Below are positions 11,811 to 25,172 of a stretch of 64,000 nucleotides of DNA, piece by piece. Both the position numbers and the translations under genes were made by a program. The stretch comes from Mactra quadrangularis (Eukaryota > Mollusca > Bivalvia > Venerida > Mactridae): NCBI GenBank assembly GCA_025267735.1, contig CM046301.1, positions 65,367,872 through 65,431,871 on the forward strand, in the 5' to 3' direction. Numbering within the stretch: the first letter of the stretch is position 1; every line of letters starts with the position of its first letter. The notes below the pieces were generated by a model that did not search any database, had not been told where the DNA came from, and saw nothing but the letters and a program-made list of their open reading frames with translations.

Positions 11811-12347
11811 CTGGTATTTCAAATATTTTCCATTCACACAATACCGGTACACTTTATGTAGAGTTTAAATGAATAGCATTCAAGGTTTCTTTATTTCAAG
11901 GTATTACTTTGAGCCATGAATTGAATAGATCTATGTAAACATAAGTTGTTTCAAGTTATATCCATAGAGTAAGTCTGCTCTATTAAGATTTTTATGAACT
12001 AACGACAGCAACAGAGAACCCAACAGAAGTTAAATGTGTAGCTAGCAGCATTGCTGGAAGAAAATTCTCCTTCCACTGGTCTTCCAGCGGCATTTACTTC
12101 CTCCTTTCTCAGGCTTTAGATAGGCAATATGCCGATTTACTAGAAAATTAAATTGCAAGTTCATCATAAGATATTTGCTGTTACTGTAATTGAACTAGGT
12201 CAAATTCCCAGAGATTAGCATTTGAAACTTCATTGGTCAGTAATTGGTAATCATGTATTTATTGTACAGATATCTATACTATTGTGTTAACACAGATATT
12301 TGTTTAAAATTATGGTTTGTTTGTCCTCTAAATAATTAGGCTGCTTA

Positions 12348-12450
12348 TTGATACATAAGGTAGACATTTAGTCATGGGCAAGATCTAAATGTCGACTGCA
12401 CGTTATACGAGTTCTACTTGAATCTTGAAGTGATTGTTATACGCCTCTCT
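12348..12450 (+). repeat. dispersed repeat, copy 1
   Basis: Begins TGCTTATTGATACATAAGGT and matches 16497-16603 in direct orientation over about 105 bases at roughly 85% identity by eye. No known element was recognised. Confidence 0.55.
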
Positions 12451-12746
12451 TACGCCTTAAACTAACCTGTTAGGAATTGAAAATACATTTATTTTTTAGC
12501 ATTTTACAAATGTTTCCTATGTTTGATTGTGATGTTTTTGTCGTAAGATGTTATTTGTGGTACGACACTCTGGTCCATTCTATGCATAGAAAAAGAAAAA
12601 AACATCATGTCTGCGAGCACAATATCTACTTGATAACAACAGAATGATGAATACTAAGTTCTAAGATGAAACTTTCACCAGCAATCATCTCCATATAACA
12701 CCCTCCTCTTTAAAACTTATTCATTGAGTTTTATTTATTCATTGAA

Positions 12747-13008
12747 GTTAACGCCGTGTCAACACAATTTGGGTCATTTAACGGCGTCCAGCGCACCTAA
12801 CCTAGCTTTCCTGGACCATTGTCTATAACCAGTAATCACCTACCCTTCCGGAATCTTCTCCATATTATCTAATCAATGGAGGAAAATTGACATTGTAGTC
12901 TAATTTTCATGGAAGGGTATAACCTCTCCGGGTGGGATTCGAACCCGCACCCCCTTGAGCACGAGATTCCCAATCTCGGCGCGCTACCAACTGCGCTATC
13001 GACCCGAG
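12747..13008 (-). mobile_element. tRNA-derived SINE, family 1
   Basis: Best-preserved head of the family. On the minus strand from about 13008 it has an A box TAGCGCAGTTGGTAGCGC, a 5-bp anticodon stem CGAGA/TCTCG around a 7-base loop with GGG at the anticodon position, and a perfect B box GGGTTCGAATCCC. About 180 bases of body follow, ending GGCGTTAAC. The tRNA similarity continues straight into the SINE body, so it is not an independent tRNA gene. Confidence 0.75.
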
Positions 13009-14049
13009 TTCTCTCGAGAACGGCCAGTCCCAATCAGGCGATATCTAATCTGGACGACAGTCACCTTCTAATAATGTTATTTCTAAACAACTGCAATTTA
13101 CCTATCTAGTTACAATCTGAACAACATGCACCTTCCACTGAGGCAAAGTCTCCATAACTGTCACTACAGATTTGCACATCAATTGTGCTTCAAATGAAAA
13201 TTGCATTCACTCCAAGGGTCAACAGTACTAGTACATAAACCTATTATAAAGGTATTTCAAATAATTGACTTAGTGAATTGTAGTTTCAACTTTTTCCTTG
13301 GACGATATCAACTTACCTTTTATACCCATGTTGTCAGAGTTTTAAATAGATTCAATGTTTAAGTGTTTAGCGAACGAAACATGTAGATTTCGGTGGCCGG
13401 TAGGAAAACGATTACATAATATACTTCACTGATACTTTTTAAAATATCCTTGGGATAAATTAGATGTGACAAATTAAAATGAAATTCTAGATCTTTCTAT
13501 CAATAACACGTGTTAAGAGGGGACAAAGTATAACAATGCATGTACGTACGATTTACACTGTTGCACTTTTCGGTGAAAGCTTTTTTGTTTTAAAACTTAG
13601 CATACTAACAAATACTTATCTTGAATGTATAAATGCAGTTTTTTTACTTTATTAATCTCGTGTTTTGAAATTTATTATTTGACTTCACATTATTCACTCT
13701 AATGTGCTTACTTCATTCATCTTTCAGTAGCGCAAACATTAACCCCGCTGATTTAAATGCTCGATATTTATTCGAAACATCGTACATAGAAATATTAAGT
13801 ACTGATATCTATTTTATCAATGGTGAATGTAACAGTTATGACATGGGTATTTAAATCAGTGGGGTTTAAGTTTACGTCACTGACATTTGAATTAAATTAA
13901 TCAATAGTAATATAATTATTGTTTATTATACTGTATATTGATTATTTCTATTACTCCAGTAATAAATAGCCTTTTCGTAGTTAAGTGTTGCGCTTAAGAA
14001 GTTTTCCATATTTGTATAAAGATACAAAACACACGAGCTTTTGATTTGT
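13009..14049. other. intergenic
   Basis: Nothing gene-like. A small inverted-repeat element lies at 13737-13866. Confidence 0.5.
13737..13866. mobile_element. MITE, CATTAACCCCGCTGATTTAAA family
   Basis: The left end CATTAACCCCGCTGATTTAAA has an inverted partner, TTTAAATCAGTGGGGTTTAA, at the right end. A second copy, 68 bp, is at 43004-43071. Too short to code for anything. Confidence 0.6.
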
Positions 14050-15701
14050 AACATTTATTTTGTCATAAAAATACAAAATTTCTACATATATAAAATATAA
14101 TTACAGAACATGTATAGTAAAAATATAGTATAAACAAAATAATAAAAATGCATGCAAAAGCAATTATTGCTAGTACACATGTATTTAAAACATGTTGATA
14201 AAAAATTATAAAAATATTCTTTCAGTCATGGACGCTGTATACATATAGGGGGTCCTTGTTTCAAGTAATAAATTATTAAAGGAATATAATTGATAATGAT
14301 ACTTAGTAAAACCTCAAGATCAGTGACTTCCCTTGGTGAGTCCATATCTTCCCGTCGGCATTATACTTTAATGCAATGTTAACGTATATGCGAACGTTCA
14401 TGTTCATGTCAGAATGCGGGTTTTCTCCGTCAATTTCCGTAAAAATCCGTAAATATCCGAGTAAACTTCGGCATACACCGTGATTGTTGGTTGCATGTTG
14501 TTTTTTAAAATATGCATAGATCGTTTGTCACTATCCGAATTGCTAATGTGGCTAGGCCAACCTGCCTGGTACCATCGAGCGTTACTGTGTGACCGCTGCA
14601 TTAGATCAAAACTTTAGTCTTGACTGTTTTTTTTTTATTTTCATGCCCATTTTCGATAAAATTAAACACTGTATGAATTGAGAATCCAACAACGACTCAT
14701 ATAATAAACTTTAGTCTTGTAAGTATACTTCGGTCTTATATCTCACGATTGGTTGTTAATGCCAACTGTTAAATCATCGACACATGTTTTGGCATATACG
14801 CACACATTGATGCAACCTAGAAATCTATATCCGAACTGGAAACGAACCTAGTGCCTCTCCACAATCTGGCATGCTGCCTAGTCACCACAAAAGCTAGCAC
14901 TTAGCGGATAGAGTACAATACAAATACTTCACTCACATACATTCTCCTCACTATAATCCGTCCTAATAGTCTTTGAGTTTGAAGATCTGTTTGACATATT
15001 CAAGGTTATTTTAGTGTTTCACATCGTAAGATCGTGATTCTTGCAAACATTTGGCGTATATGGGTTGTATCATTTACATCGTTGGTTCACATTGACCCGA
15101 GGCACTAAATACACTTCCTGGATATTGTTTAACTAGTACACATTGACCTTTTTAATTAATTCTCATGTAATTGCTATAAAACACGAATGCAATTTTTTAG
15201 AAATGAAATAACAGTTAGGTTTTGTTCTGACAATGAATATGATTAAAACCTCATTAAAACCAACATTAATATAAAGCAGTTGACCACAATAAAGCCATTT
15301 ACTAAGCTTTAAATATGATAAGCATCACGTCATGTTTATATATTGCAACTCATATTGCCGTGTTAGAACACTAGTTAAACTCTTTTCATAGATATTTATA
15401 CAATCTTCACGTTATATATTATACAACGTTTACTACAACATTTGTAGATCTTTTTACAAGAATTTAACGACAATAATCATTGCAAGCCAAGTCTGAAAAA
15501 AAGTGTCAATATTTCTTAAAATATTCAAAATTTCTTAAAATAGTCAATATTTACAAAATAGTGTAAATATTTCACCGTTCTATCAATAAAACACGTTTTT
15601 AATTCCACCAATTTGACCAGTTTAAGAAATGGACTTACGATGATTTCTATCGTAAGTTTTTTTTTACAAAATCTACAGACACATAGTGAGTATGAGTATT
15701 T
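14050..15701 (-). other. probable 3' UTR of potassium channel gene
   Basis: Downstream (minus sense) of the channel stop codon there is no further exon. The complement of TTTATT at 14052-14057 gives an AATAAA on the minus strand that could end the transcript. UTR length is inferred, not shown. Confidence 0.35.
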
Positions 15702-18700
15702 TCATATGACAGAGAACCCTTTATTACTATATTCACTATTGTCCTGGTGTCGTCTTTTAGAACTATGAGCACGTACTGCATCAAATTCCTGAAAGAAATA
15801 AGGAGAAGTTAGTTTGAATGACAACACTGATAGAAATGGAAAAAGGTTAACTATTACTAGACACATGAATGCATTACATGTGTGAAAATGATAGTTTATA
15901 TGTCAAAATCATGCAAGAATGTGACATACTTCTTGTTATTTTTATGGTATATTCAAATGCATAATAATTAACAAATAGAAACAACTCCTTTCAAGCATAT
16001 TTTAGTATTATTCTCTCTAAATCGCTGCCACTATGGTAATTCTCAAGCATTGTATCTGTATCTTTATAACCAAAACCGTTTTCAACAAGAGCCGTCCAAG
16101 CGCTTACATAGCCGTGCTTGGCATTTTAATGACAGTGTCACGTGCAAGAACAAGCATGATATCGTGATTCCAATAATTGTTATAAGTTTGAATCCTATCC
16201 TCGCAGCAGTTACGTCACGTGTTGTCATTTTATGCATTCAATATAGAAAATAACCGCCGCGGAGTTTGCCCACCAATGTATACGTAAGAAAATCGACATT
16301 TATTACGAATTTTCATGGAAAAGCATAAGGATATGACCTCTGACCGAGACTAATGTCGAATTTTGAAGTTTGATACCGTTGCTGATCTGATTCAATTATC
16401 GTCAGTTCTAAATTGAACCTAATTATATATGTAAGTACATAGTAAGACTTAACACAATACAAATGTAAGACAGAAACAAAAATTGAAAGGAATGAGTGCT
16501 TATTGATACATAAGATTGGCATTTAGTCGTGGGCAATTTCTAAATGTCGACTGTACGGTATACGAATTCTACTTGAATCTTCAAATGATTGTTATTCGCT
16601 TCTCATAGTGTGAAAACATCAGCGGCGCACCGACACAGTTGACTGTTTGTTAGTACTTGCCAAACATTTTACAGGACTAAGTTTCCCCTGTTTACTCATG
16701 CGCAAGTTTCGCCATGTTCCGTACTTATCAACTTCCTTCCATACTTATTTCGTCCGATGAAACGTCACACGAATCCTTAAAACGAAATAAATTCAACACC
16801 TTTTAAATTGTTGGGAGACATAATTGAATAACAGAAAAAATAGAAACTTGAATATGGTTTGTCATTGAATCACGGGTTTTTGCATAGTCCTACTAAAAAT
16901 GTGCTTGGACCAATGATACCTAATCAGTGGGATTTTCAGTAATTTATAATCAGGGGATTTAGGATTTAACCACTCGCTCTCGGGGTCGAGTTGTTTGTCT
17001 AAAACAATGTATTATGATATATCTATTATGCTGATTTATTTCAAATAAAATTTAAAGTGACGTTTTGTTCGAATAATCGCATTTGGCTGTGTTTCATTGA
17101 TAATTGACGCAAAGGTTAAGAAAAGCAGGCAGATTTTTCAAGAACATTGCAAATATAAAAGCAGCGATTCAATATATATTAAGAAGAGTTGCGGCATTAA
17201 TAATGCTATTGGTCAAGTTTTAAAGGTACTCATTCACAGATTTCAACTTAAATACCAACTTTATCTGAAACTATCAAAATTGTTTGGAAATACTTTTTTG
17301 AAGCAGGAAATTGATGATTTGATAATGACAACGTTGGTGCAAACTGACATACAACTACAAATGATGGTGTTTCAAGTAGTAAAATTCCTGCCCGTATGTC
17401 ACGGTATAGACAATGTTAGTAGACTTTTATAGTATATTTCTTGCAATCTATATGTCAGTTTGTCAAAAAAAATTAAGAATTAATTTTTGAAAAAATTACA
17501 GACACTGAATGGTATTTTGAAAGTAAAGGAAAACTTAACCAAATCTGTGAAGTAGTATACTTAAATGTTAATATAAGGAAAAGGTTGATAAGATTATCAT
17601 GAATATACTCACGTTTGTTTTTCTTCTTTCAGTTCGTCTGGATTCTTGTAAATGTTCAATTTTAGCAGTAAAATAATCTCCAATGTCTGAGAGTACTACA
17701 CCAGCCCAGGATAGACCAACAAATATCCAAACTATAGTTAGAACTTGATATCCACCACGATATGAAGAATTCTCTTGTTGACCTATAACATAACATAATG
17801 TGTGATTATTTAAACATATCGAAATTATCCACTTGGTTTAGCGAATTGTAATGTTCATTCGGAATTCTCGGTGCATACATTGAATCGATTCGTAGAAGTA
17901 GGTCGCAATGAAAATTTAATTTGTATACATGTATGTACGTCAGCTTAATGTTGGCATGTTAAATGAGATAAAACTGTTAATTAATGGGCTAATGCATTTG
18001 AATCACCTGTCTGCAGAATGAAATGTACGAAACACGAGTGTTTTTTACCTTTTGTAGATCACTTGATTATAAAGGAAAATACGTACACTAGTTTATAAAC
18101 AAATATACATAGATTTATTCCTTTATTTCCTTTAAATCTACAGAGATTAGATTTCTTATTCTGTCTTACATAATAAGGCTTCAATATCACCAAACCGTTT
18201 AAATAAAACTTCTGACAACACATTCATAATTTTCAGGACCGGATCCAGAATTTTTTCCCGGGGTTGAAACTTTGGAACAACAACCACAATACATACTGTT
18301 AGCAGAATACGCAACATATTGGATAATAAAAACATATTGGATAATAAAAACTGCATAATCATTAGCTCTATATTTAACACAAAGTCGAGCAAAGCGAGCC
18401 CAAGAAAAAATACACTAAATGACGAGTACATTTTAAAATTTCAGGGGGGTCCGGACTCCCCTGACATTCCCGCTAGAGCCGCCTATGATCATGATAACGT
18501 AATAAATACAAATAGAGAAGGAGGTAGACTTATTTTGCGCTTACCCATCGAAATAGGATATAGAACTTATTAACAATTGTAACCCGAACACTTCAACCTG
18601 GAAACTACAAAGACGCTGACTATCCCCAAGGGAAAAGGTATATAACTTACCCGCTACTAGGTCTCCAAAACCAACCGTTGTTAATGTAATCACACAATAA

Positions 18701-21700
18701 TAAACAGAGTCAAAATATGTCCACCCTTCTTGTCTGTGAAAACCCAACGCAGGTAGAAATATTAACAATGAAAATCCTAGCAATGCTATAACAACTGATT
18801 TTATTATTTTGACAGCAGAGGTCTTTGATCTGTCCTTGAACTTTTTGAATGGTATAAATATCTTGCTTCCTAGAGCTGTGAAGAACAACCCCAACAATGG
18901 TATACCGACAATGGCATAAAATATACAGAATAATCTTCCATTAAATGTCGATGGTGATATATGACCATAACCTGGAAAAGAACATATCAAATACCTAAGG
19001 TGATAGAATACGTTTAAAAGAGGTGCTATCTAAAACAAGTGATGTCGGGGAAGCACAAAACCAACGTATGAAGAACGCTTACAGGTCATATTCATTACGT
19101 CATGGCAACGTCCAATATATCATAATCGACTTCAAAGTCTGTTTTCTGTTTATTTTCAAGTTTTGGATGGATACCAGTATTATGACTCATAATATAAGTA
19201 AACTTGGTTTGTTTTTTTAAGTAGACTTACCATTCTATCTAACAAAAAATATTTAGTGACCAAATCTGCAGCCTAACTGATAGGACTTTAACAAAGAGAC
19301 AAATACACTAAAGATTTCGCCTGGGTTTTTACAAAAACAAGCATTCTAGTCTGACCAACTTTTCGATTGTTAACTTTTGCTCATACATCATAATCATTCA
19401 AACATGTAACACTAATAACTGATTTTTTCATTTATGGCAGCATCAGTTAGAAACTAATATCCAGCATTCAAATAATATCGTACCTAATATCACAATGACC
19501 TCACGAGAAGTATATTTAGATGAAAGCATTTATACATGGTATAAATTCTATTTTTCAGGATATAAAGCATAAATTAATGATTTAATTATGTAAACTTTTC
19601 TAACGAATTTTCCAAAAATGCATTTTTTATTAAAATAAGGCAACTTATATGCCAATTAAATTCTTATACAATGTACCTTAGACTTATCACTGTCGAGCCA
19701 CGTGACACACCAATACATGTATAATGAATTTATAAACACATTTTTGGATATTTTACGGCGTCCAGCGCACCTTACCTAGCTTTTCTGGACCCTTGTCTAT
19801 TACCAGTACTCACCTACCCTTTCACAAGGACGGAAACTTCTCCATATACCTTATAAATGAAGGAAAATCGAAATTATTGTCAAACTTTCATGGAAGTGTA
19901 TAACTATAACCTCCCCGGGTGGGATCCGAATCCATACCTAATTCGGGACACGAGATTTGAAATTCCGGCGCGCTAACTGCGCTATCGACCTGGGTTCCAA
20001 AGATAATGAAGAAAAACAAATACTCTACCTATAGAAGTAGCCACAGTAGCTGAGAAGAAGAAAGAACTCCATAGATCCCAGTTAGCAGGAGAATCTTGAT
20101 GTACAATAACACCTTGGTCATAAGCTTCTATCACTCTAGTCAGTAATGTCTTTAATTGATTAATATCTATACAACTTGCATTTGCTGTAAACAATAAATA
20201 TAGAATATATTAGGTTGTTCATATTGACCTGAGAAAAAAATCCATGTCATTTATAGTTTGTACATATTGACCTGAGAATAGAGATATAAATGCAATATCA
20301 TAAATAGTGTTCACATTGGCATGAGACAAAAATATATTTTCAATATCATATATAGATTGGTCACATTGACCCGAGACAATGAAAAACAATTTCAATATCA
20401 TATATACATGTAGCTTAATCACATAGGCCCGAGACAAGAAATATAATATTAATATCATACATATGAGTTCACATTGACCCGAGACAACGGACTATATATA
20501 CATGTAATACTCATATAGATTGTTCACACATTGATCTAAGACAAGAAATATAATACTTATAATTATATAGATTGGACACATTGACCCGAGACAACACTAT
20601 ACCATTTCTATAGATTGTGTATTATAAACATAATGGCTTTTTTATTTGTCAAGTTGATCAAGTGGTTAAGATCACCGTAAATTACTAGAACTTCTATGAT
20701 ATTACACCATGGTTTGAACCCATCTATCACCTATGGATCTTTATGTGACGTTGTAAACATATATTTGCAATGATTACGAGTCTAATATAGTGGCAAATTT
20801 GGAGCCATGATATGATTAACACTTCGCCTCATATAGCATTGTTAAGCGACATAATGCAAAAAGTGATAACAGGGCAAATATACAGTTTGTTCGAAATGAC
20901 CTAAGACGAGTATTTGTGGTTTTATATCGAACCTGGATCGCCGGCTATATAGTCGAGCCTTGCTTTCATCGCATCATTTGTTGCTAAAATTACACCACGA
21001 GCACAGTTTCTATCAATAGAATGCTTAAGTCACATGTCACTGAATAAAATCTGACTATACTTACCTAAAAAGTTGTCAATGGTCGATAACATTAAAGTAT
21101 TAGTCTGTTGTTCATGATTAGCTTCAAGTTTATTGAACACAGCAGCCCCTATAAACAAGTAACCAACAGCAACAGCAAACAATATCAATATTGTCAGCCA
21201 ATTCATTCTTCTAACAACATTAACCCTACAATAGAAAATACAAAAACATATATAACACAGTATACATAAGTCTGGATTACCTTACCACTATCGTTATCGG
21301 GTAAGGCAAACCGTAATAATGGTTGCTGCCTTAGTTATTATTCAGGTAACAAAATTTTCGTTTACGTTTTCTTAATCTTGCATGATCATTTGCTGACGAA
21401 AGTAACTGAAGTTTGAGTTCGGTACTATATGTAGGTCATTCGATTTCAATTTTTCTGATTGCACGTATATTTAGCGAACGATTAACAAAAACATGTCTCA
21501 AGTGAACACAATTCGAACGTGGATTAGTCTCGTTAGAATTTCGGATACTTAATTAAGCATAAATGAAACCGAACCACTAAAAAGGTATCCACTGTAATTA
21601 TTGTACAATGATCCTTTGATTTAAGCTTGTGTACTTCAAAATGTTCATTTGAAAACATGATTATCCAATGCCTAATTCATTATATTGTATGTATGATGAA

Positions 21701-22917
21701 CAATTCATCGGGTGCGGCCATTATCATGCTTTGCCTGACGTAAGGTTCTTTTACCTGTCAAAGTACGACTGGGAACCAGACAAAGTATACATATGTAGTT
21801 CTTTGGTTAGAGCAAATCATGCGATTTTTTGACGATTTATAGATCCCAACGTTTAATTTTAGACGAAAAATGACAAAAATATAGACTGCGATAATATCTA
21901 TATTAAAACTGTTCCTATACAATCCCTATTAAAACTATTCTGCTAATTAAATCAATCGATTTTGATGGTCGTTATACATGTAATTGAAATTTACTGTAGT
22001 ACGTATAGTCAACAATATGGTAGCTAGTCAGTATCTTATGAGTTTTTGAAGGCGTTGCTTGAGGTCACATTCTTAGTTAAACACATTTCACCATATGAAA
22101 ATACACTCACAGTTGGTGTTTATAACGTGTTTAATTCCCTTATTGTTTCGCCAATTAAAGCTACTATATGAAGATATATTCATCAACCGTAGACTTGAAA
22201 ACTGTTTTACAAATATGAATATAACAATATAGCATTAGAAAACACAATGAACTGTTCAAACCATTCTGCTTTCTAAATTTGAAATGACGAAGTGTCCATT
22301 TCTTAAAAAAGGATACTTTTATAAGAGCACACTTCATTCATTTAAACACTAATGTTCAATATTCCTGATCCAAAATACTTATAGAGCTTAATTATGTAAT
22401 TTGGAACAGTTTTTTTCTATAACAAGACTTTATCTTAAACATAATAATTATGATCAAAACTTTTGTTTACAGAAGTATTGACAACCAAAGTCTACTTTCG
22501 GTTTCAATCTACTTTCACTTTGAAATGCAACAAATAACATAAACATATTAAATTTATACTAATTGTATTAAATAAATCTTGTTCATGAGGAGTGTTTGGA
22601 ATAGTTAAATGTCTATTTTCTTTTCTGTCCAAAAAATGTTACTTTTGATAATTGGGCTTTAAGCTCAGACGGTGTTCAGTAGAGACTCTGACTTCATTTT
22701 TGTTGAAAAGCTGCGTAATATGTTAGTAGAGTAACCTAGTGTGTTAATAATTTTTTTTAAACTTTGCATGTTTCCAAGCAGTAAAATAATTCTATAATTT
22801 AACACCATATTTTTGAATTTTTTATTAGTAAACCTTCGTATTTTAATATTCTGAATATTCTTCTTACCCAGTAGCAATAATTCCTAACATGACTAAACCC
22901 AAGTCCAACACTGACAT
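15702..22917 (-). CDS. two-pore-domain potassium channel (KCNK family)
   Basis: Six minus-strand exons: 22868-22917, 21065-21225, 20029-20184, 18651-18971, 17613-17782, 15702-15788. Phases match at every GT...AG boundary and total 945 nt, 314 aa. The protein would sit in the plasma membrane as a dimer and carry background K+ current. Visible parts: TM1 about 27-47 (LTILILFAVAVGYLFIGAAV); extracellular cap 51-105 with Cys75, usually the inter-subunit disulphide, and an N-glycosylation sequon at Asn72; pore 1 TVATSIGYG (117-125); TM2 about 136-156; TM3 about 178-198; pore 2 TLTTVGFGD (218-226) followed by LVAG; TM4 about 241-261; and a short basic C tail. The second pore resembles the TREK/TALK branch, but the subfamily is not certain. 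Ser121 replaces the usual filter Thr of pore 1. The first exon (MSVLDLGLVMLGIIATG) is the least certain; otherwise Met24 could start. Confidence 0.9.
16497..16603 (+). repeat. dispersed repeat, copy 2
   Basis: Direct partner of 12348-12450, located in the last intron of the channel gene. It shares TGCTTATTGATACATAAG and TAAATGTCGACTG blocks. Confidence 0.55.
18220..18480. repeat. inverted low-copy repeat in channel intron
   Basis: Ends read CAGGACCGGATCCAGAATTT (18234) and AAATTTCAGGGGGGTCCGGA (18437), partly complementary. The region between is AT-rich and non-coding. Possibly a decayed transposon. Confidence 0.35.
19741..19996 (-). mobile_element. tRNA-derived SINE, family 1
   Basis: Body GGTCCAGAAAAGCTAGG and GGACGCCGTAAAA, with a tRNA-like head ending near 19996. 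It sits in the channel intron only about 33 bases beyond the splice donor of the pore-1 exon (20029). Same transcriptional orientation as the gene. Confidence 0.65.
20214..20600. repeat. diverged ~60-bp tandem repeat in channel intron
   Basis: Seven or so units, each with CACATTGACCCGAGACAA followed by AATATCATATATAG-like sequence. Spacing is about 55-65 bases and units are diverged. Stray units occur at 15090 and 20890. Confidence 0.65.
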
Positions 22918-25172
22918 AAACACAGAACTCAGGGATATCCTGAATTTCTAACGATTGTTTTGGGGCCCACATATAAATCCAAACGCAATCCCTGAGAAGA
23001 TCCAGAAACCTTTGAAATTTGAAATAACTGTTCTAGTCCAAAATAACTCGTGTTTCTACGCTTACTGTATGAACTAAAGATGTCGCGACACTACAGTGTC
23101 AGCAACTACAGCATGTGGACAGAATATTGAAGTCTGAACAAAGCTGAATAATAAATTATGCATTTACTACTGTAATCTTCTTACAATATCTGGAGGATAA
23201 TTTCCATGTCAACAATAGGACTAAATGAGATGTTCACGATTACTTGATTACTCTGTGAGTGAGGTGACTAAATCTGTGTATAGAATTTTACCAGATTATT
23301 GAATCATCTCCGGTAATATAAATCAATGGATGACATTGGGTGCAAAGTTATAGATGTCAATGAGCTAAAGAGCATTTTTATTTATATTTCGACGCGGAAT
23401 TAAAGATGAGACGATTATTAAGTTCATTCGTTTTCAGTTTCTCAGCGATCGTTAATATAAAGGGAACTAACCCAGAAACCAATTCACAATTAAACATTGA
23501 ATTATCTCCCTTTCCAAAACAACGTTTTCGTTCTGCTCGAAAGTAAGATATTTTAGATATTTTAAAATGGGATTTTACGCCGTTTATCGACAATTCTTAT
23601 TGGCGGCTAAGTCACCTTACAAGCTTTCCTGAACACTATTCTTAACTAGTACTCGACTACCCTTCAACAGGAAGTCGACAACTTTCTCTAATCGGAGGAA
23701 AGCCGATTTTAGATATTTAAGTTTCTTAGAAAGGAAATAGTATTACACGACACGGCCGGGTATCGAACCAGGGGCTTATTTATTCAAAATCATGTTCTTT
23801 ACCACCGCATCCACGCAGCGGCTATCATAAATATGAGAATTATTACAAAATTTCTGATAAATACAGATGTTGATTTCTGAGGTTAAACTGTATTATAATA
23901 TTCTATAAGATGTAAAGATTACACTTTATGAATAAACTCTTATAACTAGATGTAGGCTTGCCTACAGATCATATAAATCAGTTTACTTTAAAATATTCAG
24001 AGCTAAAATGTTTACCATGAATATCACATTACCCGCCTACAGACTTAAGCTGAATGAGATTGCTAAACGGTCCCCCCCCACTTTAATTTCTATGAGGCAT
24101 GTGATTTTCCATGCATGTCTCTTGGGTTTGAGGCAAAGGTTAACTCAAAGTTTTGCTTTGTCATTTTAAAGTTTGGCTAAACCATTATTTTTTGTCAAAT
24201 GTCAGAAATCTTAATGTCATGAATATATTATAAAGCCAAACACAAAATAGCAGCCATATTGGTGGTCATCTTGGATTTCTAAGAAATATGTGACTCTTTA
24301 ATTATAATTGGTGTCTTTCGGGCTTAAATGAATGCTTATACAATAATAGATATACTTGAAAACTTAACCCACTTTCTTCGATCTTGACCTTTCGACATTC
24401 GTTTTGACCTTAGGCCTAACCCCTTTTCCATTTTTTTTGCAAACTGGCGGTCCCCTTTATGGCAATCTTTGATTTTGGAGAGACCTATGATCCCTCATGC
24501 ATGTCTCCTGGGCTTACAATAAAGTTAAAATTATGCAGGATATTATGATTAAATGATAAACTGTACGATTATTCGCATAGGACGTATAATATTGTAATGG
24601 ATGTTATGAAACGCGCAATTTAAATGCGATATATTCACTAACAATGGACTGAGTTGTGTATTGTGTTAATACCTTATTCAAATGTACTTTCTAAAATTAC
24701 GCTAAAACTAAAGTATATGTATTTCTTATAAGAAATCGCTGTTATTACGTTAATTGGATTGGATAAAAATCATTGAACACGACCCGTTCAATAACTATAA
24801 TAAGAAATTTGAGCGTCCAGTGTTAGTTAGAATTTAACAATTGAAAATTCAAGTTCTTTACAGGAATATTAGGTAGCCGATCGATAATGTTAATGAAGCC
24901 GGTATTTGAATAGCTTAAATAAGTAAAATATAGGAACAAACAACTGAATAATGTCTTTCATGAAATAATAATACATGTATACAATGTATAGCATTCAATA
25001 CTAGTTCAACCCAGTAGGTGTATCCGGTCTGGGGCAATATATATAATTATATTTACATGTACAAAATGTACTTGAAACTTCATTAATCGATCTTTTAAAA
25101 CGTGGTCTTATTGGCGAGCTGGTCTTTGTACCAGGTAATCCGTAGTACCCCACGTCCAGTGTATCATATAAG
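22918..25172. other. intergenic upstream of channel gene
   Basis: 5' flank and possible 5' UTR of the channel. The promoter was not identified. Contains a diverged SINE at 23569-23830 and two direct repeats around 24075 and 24445 (GGTCCCC...CATGCATGTCTC). Confidence 0.45.
23569..23830 (-). mobile_element. diverged SINE, family 1-like
   Basis: The low-coordinate end has TTTACGCCGTTTATCGACAA and CAAGCTTTCCTGAACACTA, matching the family-1 body loosely. The high-coordinate end is a different tRNA-like head with B box CTGGTTCGATACCCGG. Possibly a related family with an exchanged head. Confidence 0.5.

Larger units (their letters stand above)
10421..12746. other. intergenic
   Basis: No gene recognised. 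It contains a palindrome at 11705-11810, a decayed SINE-like segment near 11570-11700 (minus), and one member of a dispersed repeat pair at 12348-12450. Confidence 0.5.

Noticed and set aside
12926..13008. Functional tRNA gene on the minus strand
   Set aside because: Stems are good, but the sequence is continuous with a SINE body present in four other copies, so it is a SINE head.
17097..17432. 111-codon frame in the last K2P intron
   Set aside because: Wrong strand for the gene, AT-driven composition and no family motif; treated as chance.
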